From Geodermatophilus pulveris (GTDB lineage Bacteria; Actinomycetota; Actinomycetes; Mycobacteriales; Geodermatophilaceae): 64,000 nt of DNA. The translations under genes were made by a program, and so were the position numbers. The stretch is from assembly GCF_900188375.1 (NCBI RefSeq), contig NZ_FZOO01000006.1, positions 186,001 through 250,000 on the forward strand. Reading direction: 5' to 3'. This document shows positions 34,605 to 43,191 of this stretch, piece after piece. The notes beneath the pieces were generated by a model. The model saw only the letters and a program-made list of their open reading frames with translations. It did not search any database and was not told the origin of the DNA. Within the stretch, counting starts at the first letter, position 1. Every line of letters begins with the position of its first letter.

Positions 34605-35273
34605 TCAGTCGCGGGTGAGCACGAAGCGCCAGCGTGCCTCGGCACCGGGGCAGGTAGCGCCCGAGGAGTGCTCCGCGTAGTCGCCGGTCAGGCTGCCGTC
34701 CTCGCCCGAGAACCGCAGCAGCCACCCCGTGCTCGCCGGCCCCGCTCCCTCGCACACCGCCGCGCGTCCTGCGGGGACTATCCCCTTGGCGGTGTGCCTG
34801 CCGAGCGGGTCGGCGGGGGACAGCGGCGCTCGGTCGTAGCCCCTGCGGGCTACGACCGAGCACGGCGACCCGGGCCGCTCGGGGCAGTCGATGGTCAGCT
34901 CCATGGGGAGCGTCTCGGGGCAGGGGGCCTCCGTTCCCCGGCACGAGCGCAGCACGGCCGTGCCGGTCCAGGACCCGTCGAGCCCCGTGGCGGGTGCGGC
35001 CCCGGTCGGAGGGGTCGGGGACCGCGGGGGAGCGGCCCCGGTGGTCGGCGGGGGCGCGGCATCCGGGGACGGGCGGGGCTCGAGGCCGAGCGTCAGGTTC
35101 ACCGCCAGGACCACCGCCACCGTGACCAGGGCCGCCAGTCCCAGCACCGCCGCCAGGACCCATCGGTGGTGCCCGGGAGGCGGCGGGACCTGCGGCGGCG
35201 GGGGAGCGCCGGGAACGGCCCACGCGGAAGCCGCGGGGGAGGGTGCTCGCCCGGTCTGCTGGGGGTCGGTCAC
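34605..35273 (-). CDS. membrane-anchored extracytoplasmic protein, unknown function
   Basis: 222 residues. A Pro-rich cytoplasmic N-terminus (about 1-35) precedes one membrane helix (VLAAVLGLAALVTVAVVLAV), a Pro/Ser/Thr-rich linker, and a 125-residue secreted domain starting GLDGSWTGTAVLRSCRGTEA. The domain has paired Cys (RSCRGTEAPC, IDCPERPGSPC, AAVCEGAG, GATCPGAE) that could form disulfides. It is encoded on the opposite strand from the cluster and ends a few bases from the repeat at 34551. A perfect inverted repeat lies inside it (34828-34861). Confidence 0.7.
   Translation of the reverse strand: MTDPQQTGRAPSPAASAWAVPGAPPPPQVPPPPGHHRWVLAAVLGLAALVTVAVVLAVNLTLGLEPRPSPDAAPPPTTGAAPPRSPTPPTGAAPATGLDGSWTGTAVLRSCRGTEAPCPETLPMELTIDCPERPGSPCSVVARRGYDRAPLSPADPLGRHTAKGIVPAGRAAVCEGAGPASTGWLLRFSGEDGSLTGDYAEHSSGATCPGAEARWRFVLTRD
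34828..34861. repeat. perfect 15-bp inverted repeat with 4-base loop inside a gene
   Basis: GCTCGGTCGTAGCCC and GGGCTACGACCGAGC flank CTGC. The arms match perfectly and fall in the coding part of the minus-strand secreted-domain gene (around residues ARRGYDRAPLS). Confidence 0.85.
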
Positions 35274-35477
35274 CGGGGTCCTCCCGTGCGCTGGGGCGCG
35301 CGGCCCGGGGCGAACCGGACCGGGTGCGCGCCCGTCGTGAGGCGGGGAGGGGACGTTACTGCTGGTGAGCGGTGCCAGGCCGGTTCCGCGCAGCCCGGCG
35401 CGCGGGACACCGCCGGACCGGATCGGGGCCTACCATCCCGCGTCATCCTGCGACACGCCGGCCGGACGGGGGCGCCG

Positions 35478-37241
35478 ATGGACCAGCGGTCACCTGGAGG
35501 TCGCCCGGGCGCGCCTCTGCACCTCATCTGGCTGGTGGACTGTTCCGGCTCCATGCAGCTGGACGGGAGGCTGCGAGCCGTCGACGGCGCCATCCGCGAC
35601 GCCCTCCTGCACTGCGCGAGCATCGTCTCCCGCGATCCGCGGATCCGTGTCCTCATCCGCGCGCTCACCTTCTCCTCCGGCGCGCGGTGGCACGTCGCGC
35701 AGCCCGTGCCGGTGGAGGACCTCACCTGGCCCGCCCTGCCCCCGGCCGGCGGTTACACCGACCTGGGCGCGGCGCTGCGCGAGGTGTCGGGTGCGCTGGG
35801 CGCGCTGCCGGAGGACCCGACCGCCCTGCCGCCCGTCCTCGTCCTCGTCTCCGACGGAGAGCCGACCGACGAATACCAGATCGGCCTCCAGGTCCTGGCC
35901 TCGGCACCGTGGGGAGCCCGGGCGCAGCGGTTCGCCGTGGGCATCGGTCCGGACGCCGACCTCGCCGTCCTGCAGGAGTTCCTCGGCCGGCCGGACGCCC
36001 GCCCCGTGCATGTCGCCCGGCCGGACCACCTCGCCGAGGTGCTCCGCGCCGTCTGGAGCGGGGCTCACCAGGCAGCGGCGGCGCGGGTGGGCCCCGCGGT
36101 CGCACGCCCAGCGGGTCCACCGCGCTCCGATCCGGTGAACGGGATCCGGCCCGTCCGGTGGGAGCGGGGGACACCGGAGCGGGCCCGGGCCGGACCGTCG
36201 GCCGCCATCGACTTCGGCACCACGTACACCTCGGCCGCCGTGCGGGACGCCGCAGGCACGGTGACCACCATCGCCTTCGACAGCGGCCACACCCGGTACC
36301 CCTCCGGGGTGCTGCGGCAGCCCGGCGGGTCGTTGCTGGTCGCTACCCAGGCCGAGGCCCAGGCGGCCATGCACCCGCACGCCTTCGAGCCCACCCCGAA
36401 GCGGCTCGTCGGCCACGAGACCGTCGTCCTCGGTGGCGAGGAGATGGCCGTGGTGGACCTGGTCGCCGCCGTCCTGCGGCACGCCGCCGACGAGGTCCAC
36501 CGGCAGCACGGACGCGGTCTGCCGGTGGTGCTCACCCATCCCGCCGACTGGCGCGGGGCACGGCTGGGGATGCTCGTCGATGCGGCCGGGCGCGCCGGCC
36601 TGGGCGAGGTCACGCTCGTCCCCGAACCGGTCGCCGCGGCCGCTGCCTACACCTCGGGCGACTCGGTCGCGGTCGGGGCGCTGGCCGCCGTCTACGACCT
36701 GGGAGGGGGCACGTTCGACGCCGCCGTCGTCGAGCGCACCGACGACGGCTGGCGGCTGGCGGGGCCACCGGCCGGCATTGACCCGCTCGGCGGCGTCGAC
36801 TTCGACCGCCTCCTGCTCGACCACCTCGGGGACGTCGTGGCCGACCGCAAGCCGGAGGTCTGGGCCAAGCTGGACGACCCGCCCGACATGGCCTGGCGGC
36901 GCCACCGGCGGGAGCTGCAGCGCGAGGTCCGTGCGGCCAAGGAGGCGCTCTCCGCCCATCCGGCCTGGACGGTGTACGTACCCGGCGCCGAGGAATCGGT
37001 CACCGTCACGGCCGAGGACTTGGAGCGGCTCATCGGCCCGCTGGTCGACCGCAGCGTCGAGCTCATGGTGGCCACCATCGCCGAGGCCGGGTGCACGCCC
37101 CGCGACCTGCATGCCCTCTACCTCACTGGCGGGTCCTCGCGGATCCCGCTGGTGCACCGCCGGCTCTGGGACGCGCTCGACACCGAACCACGCACCCGTG
37201 CCGACCCCAAGCTCGTCGTCGTGACCGGGGCGCTCGGTTGA
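35478..37241 (+). CDS. vWA-Hsp70 fusion protein without substrate-binding domain
   Basis: 587 residues from the ATG at 35478. Residues 14-200 are a von Willebrand A domain with the complete MIDAS start D21-C-S23-G-S25, plus GGYTDLGAALREV and LVLVSDGEPTDE. A linker leads to an Hsp70 ATPase domain from about residue 240 (AIDFGTTYTSAAVRDAAGTV). It has the connecting THPADWRGARLGML region, the second phosphate loop VYDLGGGTFDAAVVE and adenosine motif LYLTGGSSRIPLVHRRL. The protein ends right after the ATPase, so the substrate-binding and lid domains of DnaK are absent. The vWA domain may supply target binding. Likely partner of the upstream GrpE-like protein. Confidence 0.87.
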   Translation: MDQRSPGGRPGAPLHLIWLVDCSGSMQLDGRLRAVDGAIRDALLHCASIVSRDPRIRVLIRALTFSSGARWHVAQPVPVEDLTWPALPPAGGYTDLGAALREVSGALGALPEDPTALPPVLVLVSDGEPTDEYQIGLQVLASAPWGARAQRFAVGIGPDADLAVLQEFLGRPDARPVHVARPDHLAEVLRAVWSGAHQAAAARVGPAVARPAGPPRSDPVNGIRPVRWERGTPERARAGPSAAIDFGTTYTSAAVRDAAGTVTTIAFDSGHTRYPSGVLRQPGGSLLVATQAEAQAAMHPHAFEPTPKRLVGHETVVLGGEEMAVVDLVAAVLRHAADEVHRQHGRGLPVVLTHPADWRGARLGMLVDAAGRAGLGEVTLVPEPVAAAAAYTSGDSVAVGALAAVYDLGGGTFDAAVVERTDDGWRLAGPPAGIDPLGGVDFDRLLLDHLGDVVADRKPEVWAKLDDPPDMAWRRHRRELQREVRAAKEALSAHPAWTVYVPGAEESVTVTAEDLERLIGPLVDRSVELMVATIAEAGCTPRDLHALYLTGGSSRIPLVHRRLWDALDTEPRTRADPKLVVVTGALG

Positions 37242-37338
37242 CCCCGCGCCGCTGGTGCCCCGGTGGCCGCGAGCCTTGCCGTGCCAGGGGCCGCCACCTA
37301 CCTTGTAGCGACCTCCAGCCAGACGAAGTGGTGCCGGC

Positions 37339-38415
37339 ATGACGACGCCCACGGACGCCCGCGACGTGCTGACCGAGTGGGTGCGCCGGTGCGGGCCCTC
37401 CTTCCTCGACCAGCCCCGGCGCGTGCGGGCCGTCCTGCACGACGCCGTCCCCTCCGCGTCTCACCAGACGGCACTGCTGTCGGCGGCCCTCGAGCACGGC
37501 GTGGCCCGGCGCGTCCTCGACACGCCGCCCGATCGGCTGACCGGCGAGCTCGATCGGCTGACCGCGGAGCTGGTCGAGCGGCGTGGCCTGACGCGGCTGG
37601 ACGCGGCATGGGCGGTGGGCACCGTGGCAGCGGCGCTCGGAGCGTCGAGCGGCCAGGAATCACCGGGGCCCGGAGCGGGTCATCCCTCCTCGGGGCACCC
37701 CGGCCGACCACCGTCTCCTCCGCCGGGCACCGGGACGCCGGCCGGCCGGTCGGTGCGGCGCAAGTGGTGGCTCATCGGTGCGGCGGCCCCGGTCGTGCTG
37801 GTGTCGGTCGTCCTGGGCGTCATGCGCACGATCCCCCAGCCCGACCCGCCACCCGAAGACGTGACGGGCACCGAGACCGGCAGCGGCACCGGTAGCGGCA
37901 CCGGCACCGGCACCGGCTCGGGCAGCGACACCGGGACCGGCAGCGGCTCGGGCAGCGGCACCGGGACCGGCAGTGGTGGGGGTGACGACCCCTGTGCCCT
38001 GCTCACCAGCAGCGAGTGCGCAATCTGGGAGGAGCTGCCCGGCGACCTGTACGCGCAGTGCAGCGGGATCAACCCGGTGCCGCCGGCCACGGCCGGGCTG
38101 GGCTGCGTCGTCCCCGGCACGTACCGGACGGGGGAGAACTACAGCCGGGACCTGGCGGTCTACGAGTACGCGGACACGTTGGACCGTGACGCAGCCGTCC
38201 AGGGGCTCGGCCAGAACCCGTGCGACACGTTCACCATCAAGAGCACTGCCGGTGCCGTGACCGACACCGGCACCCTCTACTGCTTCCCCGACCAGGACGG
38301 GATGGCCCTCCTCGTCTGGACGTACGACTCGAAGCCCTACGAGGTCTGGGCCAAGGGTGTGAACCAGGACGTCGAGGGCCTCGTCAACTGGTTCTTCACC
38401 ATCCCGCATCCCTGA
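37339..38415 (+). CDS. single-pass membrane protein with Gly/Thr/Ser repeat linker, cluster end
   Basis: 358 residues with an ATG at 37339. N-terminal helical cytosolic part (VLTEWVRRCGPSFLDQPRR, DAAWAVGTVAAALGAS) of about 105 residues resembles effector-like helical domains of chaperone clusters; a Pro-rich linker and one membrane helix (LIGAAAPVVLVSVVLGVM, about 153-170) follow. Then comes a low-complexity run of GTGS-type units (about residues 176-215), and a secreted 140-residue domain with Cys in DPCALLTSSECAIWEEL, YAQCSGINP, GLGCVVPG, QNPCDTFTI and LYCFPDQDG. It follows the vWA-Hsp70 gene by 97 bp. Function unknown; a surface sensor is one option. Confidence 0.7.
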   Translation: MTTPTDARDVLTEWVRRCGPSFLDQPRRVRAVLHDAVPSASHQTALLSAALEHGVARRVLDTPPDRLTGELDRLTAELVERRGLTRLDAAWAVGTVAAALGASSGQESPGPGAGHPSSGHPGRPPSPPPGTGTPAGRSVRRKWWLIGAAAPVVLVSVVLGVMRTIPQPDPPPEDVTGTETGSGTGSGTGTGTGSGSDTGTGSGSGSGTGTGSGGGDDPCALLTSSECAIWEELPGDLYAQCSGINPVPPATAGLGCVVPGTYRTGENYSRDLAVYEYADTLDRDAAVQGLGQNPCDTFTIKSTAGAVTDTGTLYCFPDQDGMALLVWTYDSKPYEVWAKGVNQDVEGLVNWFFTIPHP

Positions 38416-38688
38416 CGGTGGCGGCAGATCGGTCCGGCGTCCTCGACGGGGCGTCGAGGTCGGTGCGTACCACGTGCCCCGCGGGAACGCGCGCAGGTCG
38501 GGCCCGGCCCGTGGCGCAGGCCTCGTGCCTGCATGCCGTCCGGGAGGACGATCCGGCGCCGTCCTGCTGCCAGGACCCGGCGGAGGAGTGCGCACGAGCG
38601 TGAGGTCGGCCCCGGGGGATCGTGGCGCTGGAGCGGCACCACGGGCTGCGGGAGCACCTCCGGTCGCCGCTGGAGCGCGCCGTCGCGG

Positions 38689-39198
38689 TCAGCTCGCGTC
38701 ACCGTCCGCTGCTCCCGGCTGCCCGCCCCGGTGCACCGGATCGGCGGGATCGGCGGCGGTGCTGGCCGCGAGCTCGCTGCGCAGCTCCACGAGCAGCAGA
38801 CCCAGCACGTTCGCTCCCGTCCCGCGGGGCCCCCGCCCCCAGAAGGAGTCGCGCGGGCTGGCCTCGACCAGCCGGGCGTCGCCCGTGCCCACGAGTAGGA
38901 CGCCGAGTGCGGGGTGCTGGGTGAACTTGGCGCGCAGCGCCGTCCGCATGACGTCGACGCGGACCGACATCCAGTCCCGGCGCACGTGCCGGTGCAGCTG
39001 CCGGGCGAGATCGAGGGCTGCGCGAGGGCTGGGGCAGGTGCGGATCCGCTCGCGCAGCCCGGCATCGGCGAACTTCGCCGCCTGGAAGTAGTGCTCGGTC
39101 GTCGGCCACCGGAGCCCCTCGATCAGGACCGGGAAGGGCGCGAAGTTGGTGAACTCGAAGAACTCCTCGTCGGGCGCGAAGAAGCGCAGCTCGTCCAC
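38689..39198 (-). CDS. NADAR-family protein (YbiA-like N-glycosidase)
   Basis: 169 residues from a GTG at 39196-39198, preceded by AGGAGGTGACGAC. The family core is plain: DEEFFEFTNFAPFPVLIEGL, WPTTEHYFQAAKF, and the C-terminal SFWGRGPRGTGANVLGLLL. NADAR domains act on ADP-ribose-linked substrates, known from a riboflavin-pathway enzyme and from guanine-ADP-ribosyl removal in toxin-antitoxin pairs. I see no DarT-like partner next to it, so a housekeeping role and an orphan antitoxin both remain possible. The tail is Ala/Asp-rich. Confidence 0.88.
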   Translation of the reverse strand: MDELRFFAPDEEFFEFTNFAPFPVLIEGLRWPTTEHYFQAAKFADAGLRERIRTCPSPRAALDLARQLHRHVRRDWMSVRVDVMRTALRAKFTQHPALGVLLVGTGDARLVEASPRDSFWGRGPRGTGANVLGLLLVELRSELAASTAADPADPVHRGGQPGAADGDAS

Positions 39199-39274
39199 GT
39201 CGTCACCTCCTGGCGGCCGGCCCGGTGCCGGTGTCCTGCGGTGGCGGGCAGTGTCCCTGGCGGTGACCGGAACG

Positions 39275-39907
39275 TCAGCGGTTCGCCGGGTGGTAGATGG
39301 GCGGAGGGCCCGAGAGGACGATCCCGGAGTAGCGGTCGGCCAGCCGCGCGTAGCCCTCGATCGGCTCGCCGTCGGCCAGGTTGAGGTAGAGGTCGGTGAA
39401 GACCTCGAAGCCGATGAGCGCCGCACGGAACGGAACCGGTTCCAGGAGCCGGAACGCGACCGAGGCGAGCCAGTCGTCGAGTGGCCGCCGCCAGGCGAAG
39501 GAGTGCCCGTCCTCGGTCGGGTAACCGCACACGCGCGGATCGATGCGTCCCAGTGCCCCCAGCGGTACGCCGAAGTAGAGCCAACCCGTGCCGTCCTCGT
39601 CCAGCACCGGGCCGCTGTGACAGACCACGCGGTGACCACCCGGCAGGCGGACGACCCCGTCCCCGGCCGTGGCGTCCCTGCCGGTCACCTGCCACACGGC
39701 CTGGTACGCGCGCTCGAGCAGCGCCTGGTCCGCCGGCGCGTACCGGACCAGGAGTTCGTAGTCGCCACCTGACCAGTTGTCCGGATCCGCGGGATCCGCC
39801 GGGTCGAACGGCACCGGCTCCGAGCGGCCGTGGGGGATGCCGGGGAGCGCGCTCGGCCGCCGACGACCGGAGCGACCGGGTCGGGCGCGCCACGGGGGAG
39901 CAGGCAT
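39275..39907 (-). CDS. conserved protein of unknown function
   Basis: 210 residues from the ATG at 39905-39907 (MPAPPWRARPGRSG); the longer frame upstream is not supported. Clear, ordered features: GGDYELLVRYAPADQALLER, the GTGWLYFGVPLGALGRIDPR segment, and DGHSFAWRRPLDDWLASVAF. The end (ALIGFEVFTDLYLNLADGEP) is strand/helix rich. No named family recognised. Same strand as the NADAR gene (77 bp upstream of it), so the two may form a small operon. Confidence 0.65.
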   Translation of the reverse strand: MPAPPWRARPGRSGRRRPSALPGIPHGRSEPVPFDPADPADPDNWSGGDYELLVRYAPADQALLERAYQAVWQVTGRDATAGDGVVRLPGGHRVVCHSGPVLDEDGTGWLYFGVPLGALGRIDPRVCGYPTEDGHSFAWRRPLDDWLASVAFRLLEPVPFRAALIGFEVFTDLYLNLADGEPIEGYARLADRYSGIVLSGPPPIYHPANR

Positions 39908-40156
39908 GGGGGCATCGTCTGCCCGACCCGAGGCCCGGGCATCCCCTTTCCGTGCCACCGCCCCGCGGCCTCCGGCCGGCGCGGTGCTCGGCCGTCCTCG
40001 GCGGCCGTCGCCCACCCGCCGGCGGGTGCGGCGGAGAAGAGGGCTGCGACCGGCCCGATGGCACGGAACGGGGATGGCGGCGAGGGGTTGCGGTCCTACT
40101 GTTCGCCGGTGTACGGGCCCCACCCCGGAGCCCGGGTCGCAGAGGAGACGATCCCC

Positions 40157-41878
40157 ATGAGCCTGCACGACCCGCTGGGTCTGGACGACTCGGCGTCTCA
40201 GGACGACGGCACCCTGCAGTCGTCGGACCGGATCACCGTTTCGTCGTTCGGAGGCGACGGCGCCTTCGACACGGGTCTCCCGGACCTCGACGACACCGGG
40301 GTCGTCGACCCCGCGACGGGGGAGCCCACGGTGGACGCCGGCCCGGAGCCGTCGGACGGAGGCCTGCCCGGGTTCGACGACGTCGACCCCGCGTCGGTGG
40401 ACTTCCCGCTGGTGGACCCGGCGTCGGTCATCGTGGACCCGGCGGCCGTCGTCGTCGGCGAACCGGCCGAGGACGCGGAGTACTGGCTGTACCAGGGGGA
40501 CGGCCAGGGCACCTGCGCTCCGACGGCCGTCGCCATGGTGATCGCCGACGTGCTGGACGATCCGCTCGTCACCAACGAGGTCGTGCTCCAGCGGGCCCTC
40601 GAGCTGGGCCTGATCACCCACGACCCGGCCGCCGACGGCGATGCCGGGACCGACTCGGCCGGTGACTGGTCGGGGATCGACAACACCGGGATGATGGTGC
40701 TCTGCGAGGAGTTCGGCCTCGACGTGAGCTCGTCGTTCGGGGACACGAACCAGCTGATCGACTCCCTGGACAGCGGCCGGGCGGTCATGGTGGGCCTGGA
40801 TGCCCACGAGATCTGGTACGGCGAGGACGACGCCGGCGACCAGGGCTACGACGACAACCACGCCGTCGTGGTCACCGGCATAGACCTGACCAACGGCCTG
40901 GTGTACCTCAACGACCCCGGCACCCCGGAGGGCCGGGGTGCGGTCGTGCCGCTGGCGCAGTTCGAGGACGCCTGGGCCGATGCCGCCAACCAGATGATCT
41001 TCACCGACGTCACCGAGGACCAGGCAGCGGCCACCGTCGACCTGGGCGGTGCGCCGGTGGAGGTCCCGTCGGGAACCGGGCCCGAGGTGTACCCGGACGC
41101 GGCGGGTGCCGGCCTGGCGGCCGCGCCGGCCGACCGACCGTCGCTCGTGCCCGAGGACGCCACCGGCCTGGTCGTGCTGCCGTTCACCTTCGTGCCGCAG
41201 GTCGCCGACGTGGTCTCGGCGGACCAGAGGGGCACGAGCGAACCGGATCGGAGAGGTGCCGGCGGGTTCGACGCGAACGCCGACGGCATCCCCGACCCGA
41301 CCCTCATGGACATGACCGGGGAGGGGTTGGACGACAGCGTCGGACTCGACTCCGACCAGAACGGCATCTTCGAGGTCTTCGCCACGGACCTAAACCACGA
41401 CAGCATGATCGAGGCAGTAGCCATCGATCAGGATCAGAACGGTGTCCCAGAGGTTTTCATGGCGGATCAGAACCGTGACGGCAGTCTCGAGACGACGGCG
41501 GTCGATCCGAATCAGGACGGTGTGCTCGATTCCGCCTCCTCGCTGTACGGGACCTACGGCAATCCCAATGGTCCGGCAGGCGGGATCGAGGTGACCGCCA
41601 ACCCGGACGGCTCCAGCAACATCAACATCGGCCCGGCCGACAGTGGGCTGAGCCCCGCTGGGGGGTACGGCCCACCGCTGGGATTCGGTACACCGGTCGG
41701 TCCAGGTGCCTCCGAGCCGTACGACTACAGCTCCTACGACCGGGACAGCGACGGCGACCGCATTCCCGACGCCCGGGACCCGCAGCCCACGGCTCCGTAC
41801 GCGTCCCAGTCGATGGACCAGGACGGCGACCGCATTCCCGACGCATCCGACCACAACCCGACGTCCTACGGGTCCTGA
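40157..41878 (+). CDS. C39-like cysteine peptidase with Ca-binding-type repeats
   Basis: 573 residues from the ATG at 40157 with AGAGGAGACG upstream. No signal peptide is visible; the first 100 residues are acidic and repetitive (PGFDDVDPASVDFPLVDPAS). The papain-like core is visible: C120 in GDGQGTCAPTAVAMV, H235 in DDNHAVVVTGID, N252/D253 in VYLNDPGTPE. After about residue 370 there are Asp/Asn-rich repeats (LDSDQNGIFEVFATDLNHD, IDQDQNGVPEVFMADQNRD). Near the C-terminus two thrombospondin-3-type units occur (DSDGDRIPDARDPQP and DQDGDRIPDASDHNP). The repeats should bind calcium. Secreted by an unclear route, or intracellular. Confidence 0.82.
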   Translation: MSLHDPLGLDDSASQDDGTLQSSDRITVSSFGGDGAFDTGLPDLDDTGVVDPATGEPTVDAGPEPSDGGLPGFDDVDPASVDFPLVDPASVIVDPAAVVVGEPAEDAEYWLYQGDGQGTCAPTAVAMVIADVLDDPLVTNEVVLQRALELGLITHDPAADGDAGTDSAGDWSGIDNTGMMVLCEEFGLDVSSSFGDTNQLIDSLDSGRAVMVGLDAHEIWYGEDDAGDQGYDDNHAVVVTGIDLTNGLVYLNDPGTPEGRGAVVPLAQFEDAWADAANQMIFTDVTEDQAAATVDLGGAPVEVPSGTGPEVYPDAAGAGLAAAPADRPSLVPEDATGLVVLPFTFVPQVADVVSADQRGTSEPDRRGAGGFDANADGIPDPTLMDMTGEGLDDSVGLDSDQNGIFEVFATDLNHDSMIEAVAIDQDQNGVPEVFMADQNRDGSLETTAVDPNQDGVLDSASSLYGTYGNPNGPAGGIEVTANPDGSSNINIGPADSGLSPAGGYGPPLGFGTPVGPGASEPYDYSSYDRDSDGDRIPDARDPQPTAPYASQSMDQDGDRIPDASDHNPTSYGS

Positions 41879-42333
41879 CCGCTCAGTCCCGAGCCACGCA
41901 CGAGGTGGGTCGCCCACCCGACGGTCGGCAGGACATGCGGGTTTCGCGCCCGACCTGCCGCCCGCCGTCGGGAGGTCAGCAGCTCAACCGTTCCTTGTGC
42001 GGCGTGTGAGCGTCCCGAGCGCTGCGCTCGGTCGGCGGTCGTCTGACTGCTGACTCGGAGACGAGCAGTCGACGCGGTGGGTGAAGTGGTGCGGTGGCGC
42101 CCCAGCACGACGTCGTGCGGAGCGCCTCACTGTCAGCGGGTCGAGTACACAGGACGATGCCCCGTGATGGGGCCATCCGGGTCAGCTCGGGAGCCGCGCC
42201 GTCCGCTTGACCCTGGGGACGACGCCGCGTGCCGGCGCCAACAGGCGCTCCGACCTCTGTCGCCGGCTTGCTCGGAGCTCGACGCCGGACGGGCACCGCT
42301 TCGTTCGCGTCCGCACGATCTCCGGGCACGACG
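41879..42333. other. 455-bp stretch without recognised gene
   Basis: Holds the inverted repeat at 41904-41918 after the peptidase gene. Open frames here lack start signals and do not continue into known families. Confidence 0.5.
41904..41918 (+). terminator. small hairpin after the C39-like gene
   Basis: GGTGGG-TCG-CCCACC, 6-bp stem and 3-base loop, about 25 bases past the stop. The tight loop is compatible with a factor-independent terminator, but no T-run follows. Confidence 0.3.
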
Positions 42334-42750
42334 TCACCAGAGGAGTGCGGCGACCCCGCGGGCCAACGCGGCGAGCCCCTCGCCCGGCTCCACCTCCAGC
42401 GGGACGGTGACCCGCCAAGCGCCGTCCGCATCCGTCGCGGTCAGCTCCACCTGGAGTCGGATACGGCGTCCCGCATGCTCGGCCCTGACGGCCAGGGAGC
42501 CCTCGAACGACCGCCAATGGCGAACTCCGGCCCACCCACGAAAGTCGCGGGTCAGATCTTCCAGGAAGTGCGGCAGGCCGTCTCCATCGAGGGTGCGGAC
42601 CCACACCGTGGCCAGCAGATCCGGACCTCGAGCCGTCACGCCAACGTCGATGACCTCGTCCCCGAAGGGCCGGACCGCGCGCGTGAGAGCCACTGTCACG
42701 TCGCGTTTGTCCGCTGAGGCGAGGACGATGCCCTCCGCCGAGTCCGTCAA
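42334..42750 (-). CDS. DUF6228-like protein
   Basis: 138 residues with ATG at 42748-42750. Strand-rich, beginning DSAEGIVLASADKRDVTVAL, with the pattern LLATVWVRTLDGDGLPHFLE, DLTRDFRGWAGVRHWRSFEG and the closing VTVPLEVEPGEGLAALARG. This matches the DUF6228 family found scattered in actinobacterial accessory regions; the role is unknown and an immunity-type role is often suggested for similar small proteins. The end ALLW is at the stop. Confidence 0.7.
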   Translation of the reverse strand: MTDSAEGIVLASADKRDVTVALTRAVRPFGDEVIDVGVTARGPDLLATVWVRTLDGDGLPHFLEDLTRDFRGWAGVRHWRSFEGSLAVRAEHAGRRIRLQVELTATDADGAWRVTVPLEVEPGEGLAALARGVAALLW

Positions 42751-42821
42751 GCCGAGGTACCCGGGTGAAGAGTGATGGTCATGTGCGCACAGCTACCCTG
42801 GTGGGGCCGTTGGTATACGCA

Positions 42822-43082
42822 CTAGTCCGGCATGCGAGGAAGCCGTTTCATCATTGCTTCGATCTCGGGCACCAGCTGCTGAGCGATTGAAGCGATGTCC
42901 GGTAGAAGACCGGAAAGCTGATCAAGCGCGTCCGAGGCCATCTGTCCGCGAAGATCACTTCCTGCTGACCACGCGTTGAGGTCTGCCTCGATGTCCGAAA
43001 GCCTCCCGGCGAGTTCGGTGTCCTGGCGGAATGTCGCGAGGTTGTGAACGAGCTCGATGATCTGAAGATCCTCGTCTGGCAT
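42822..43082 (-). CDS. small protein of unknown function, 86 aa
   Basis: All-helical sequence (PDEDLQIIELVHNLATFRQD, TELAGRLSDIEADLNAWSAG, QLVPEIEAMMKRLPRMPD). Lower GC than its neighbours, with AGGGAGAGCAGCGA before the ATG. It lies on the same strand as DUF6228, 71 bp upstream. No family recognised. Confidence 0.6.
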   Translation of the reverse strand: MPDEDLQIIELVHNLATFRQDTELAGRLSDIEADLNAWSAGSDLRGQMASDALDQLSGLLPDIASIAQQLVPEIEAMMKRLPRMPD

Positions 43083-43191
43083 TCGCTGCTCTCCCTCCGC
43101 TTACCCATACCGTAGTCCGACGCCAGTCGCGTAGCCGAGGGCGGCGTCGTCAGCGCCGCCCGCAGGCCACGGCCCTAGGTGTACTCGGCCA

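Noticed and set aside
37855-37990. Short repeated units looking like a repeat array or CRISPR.
   Set aside because: They are codons of a Gly/Thr/Ser linker in the membrane protein at 37339-38415; there are no spacers of constant length.
28121-38415. A normal dnaK-grpE chaperone operon.
   Set aside because: Hsp70 has no substrate-binding domain, no DnaJ or HspR is present, and GrpE-like protein has membrane helices.
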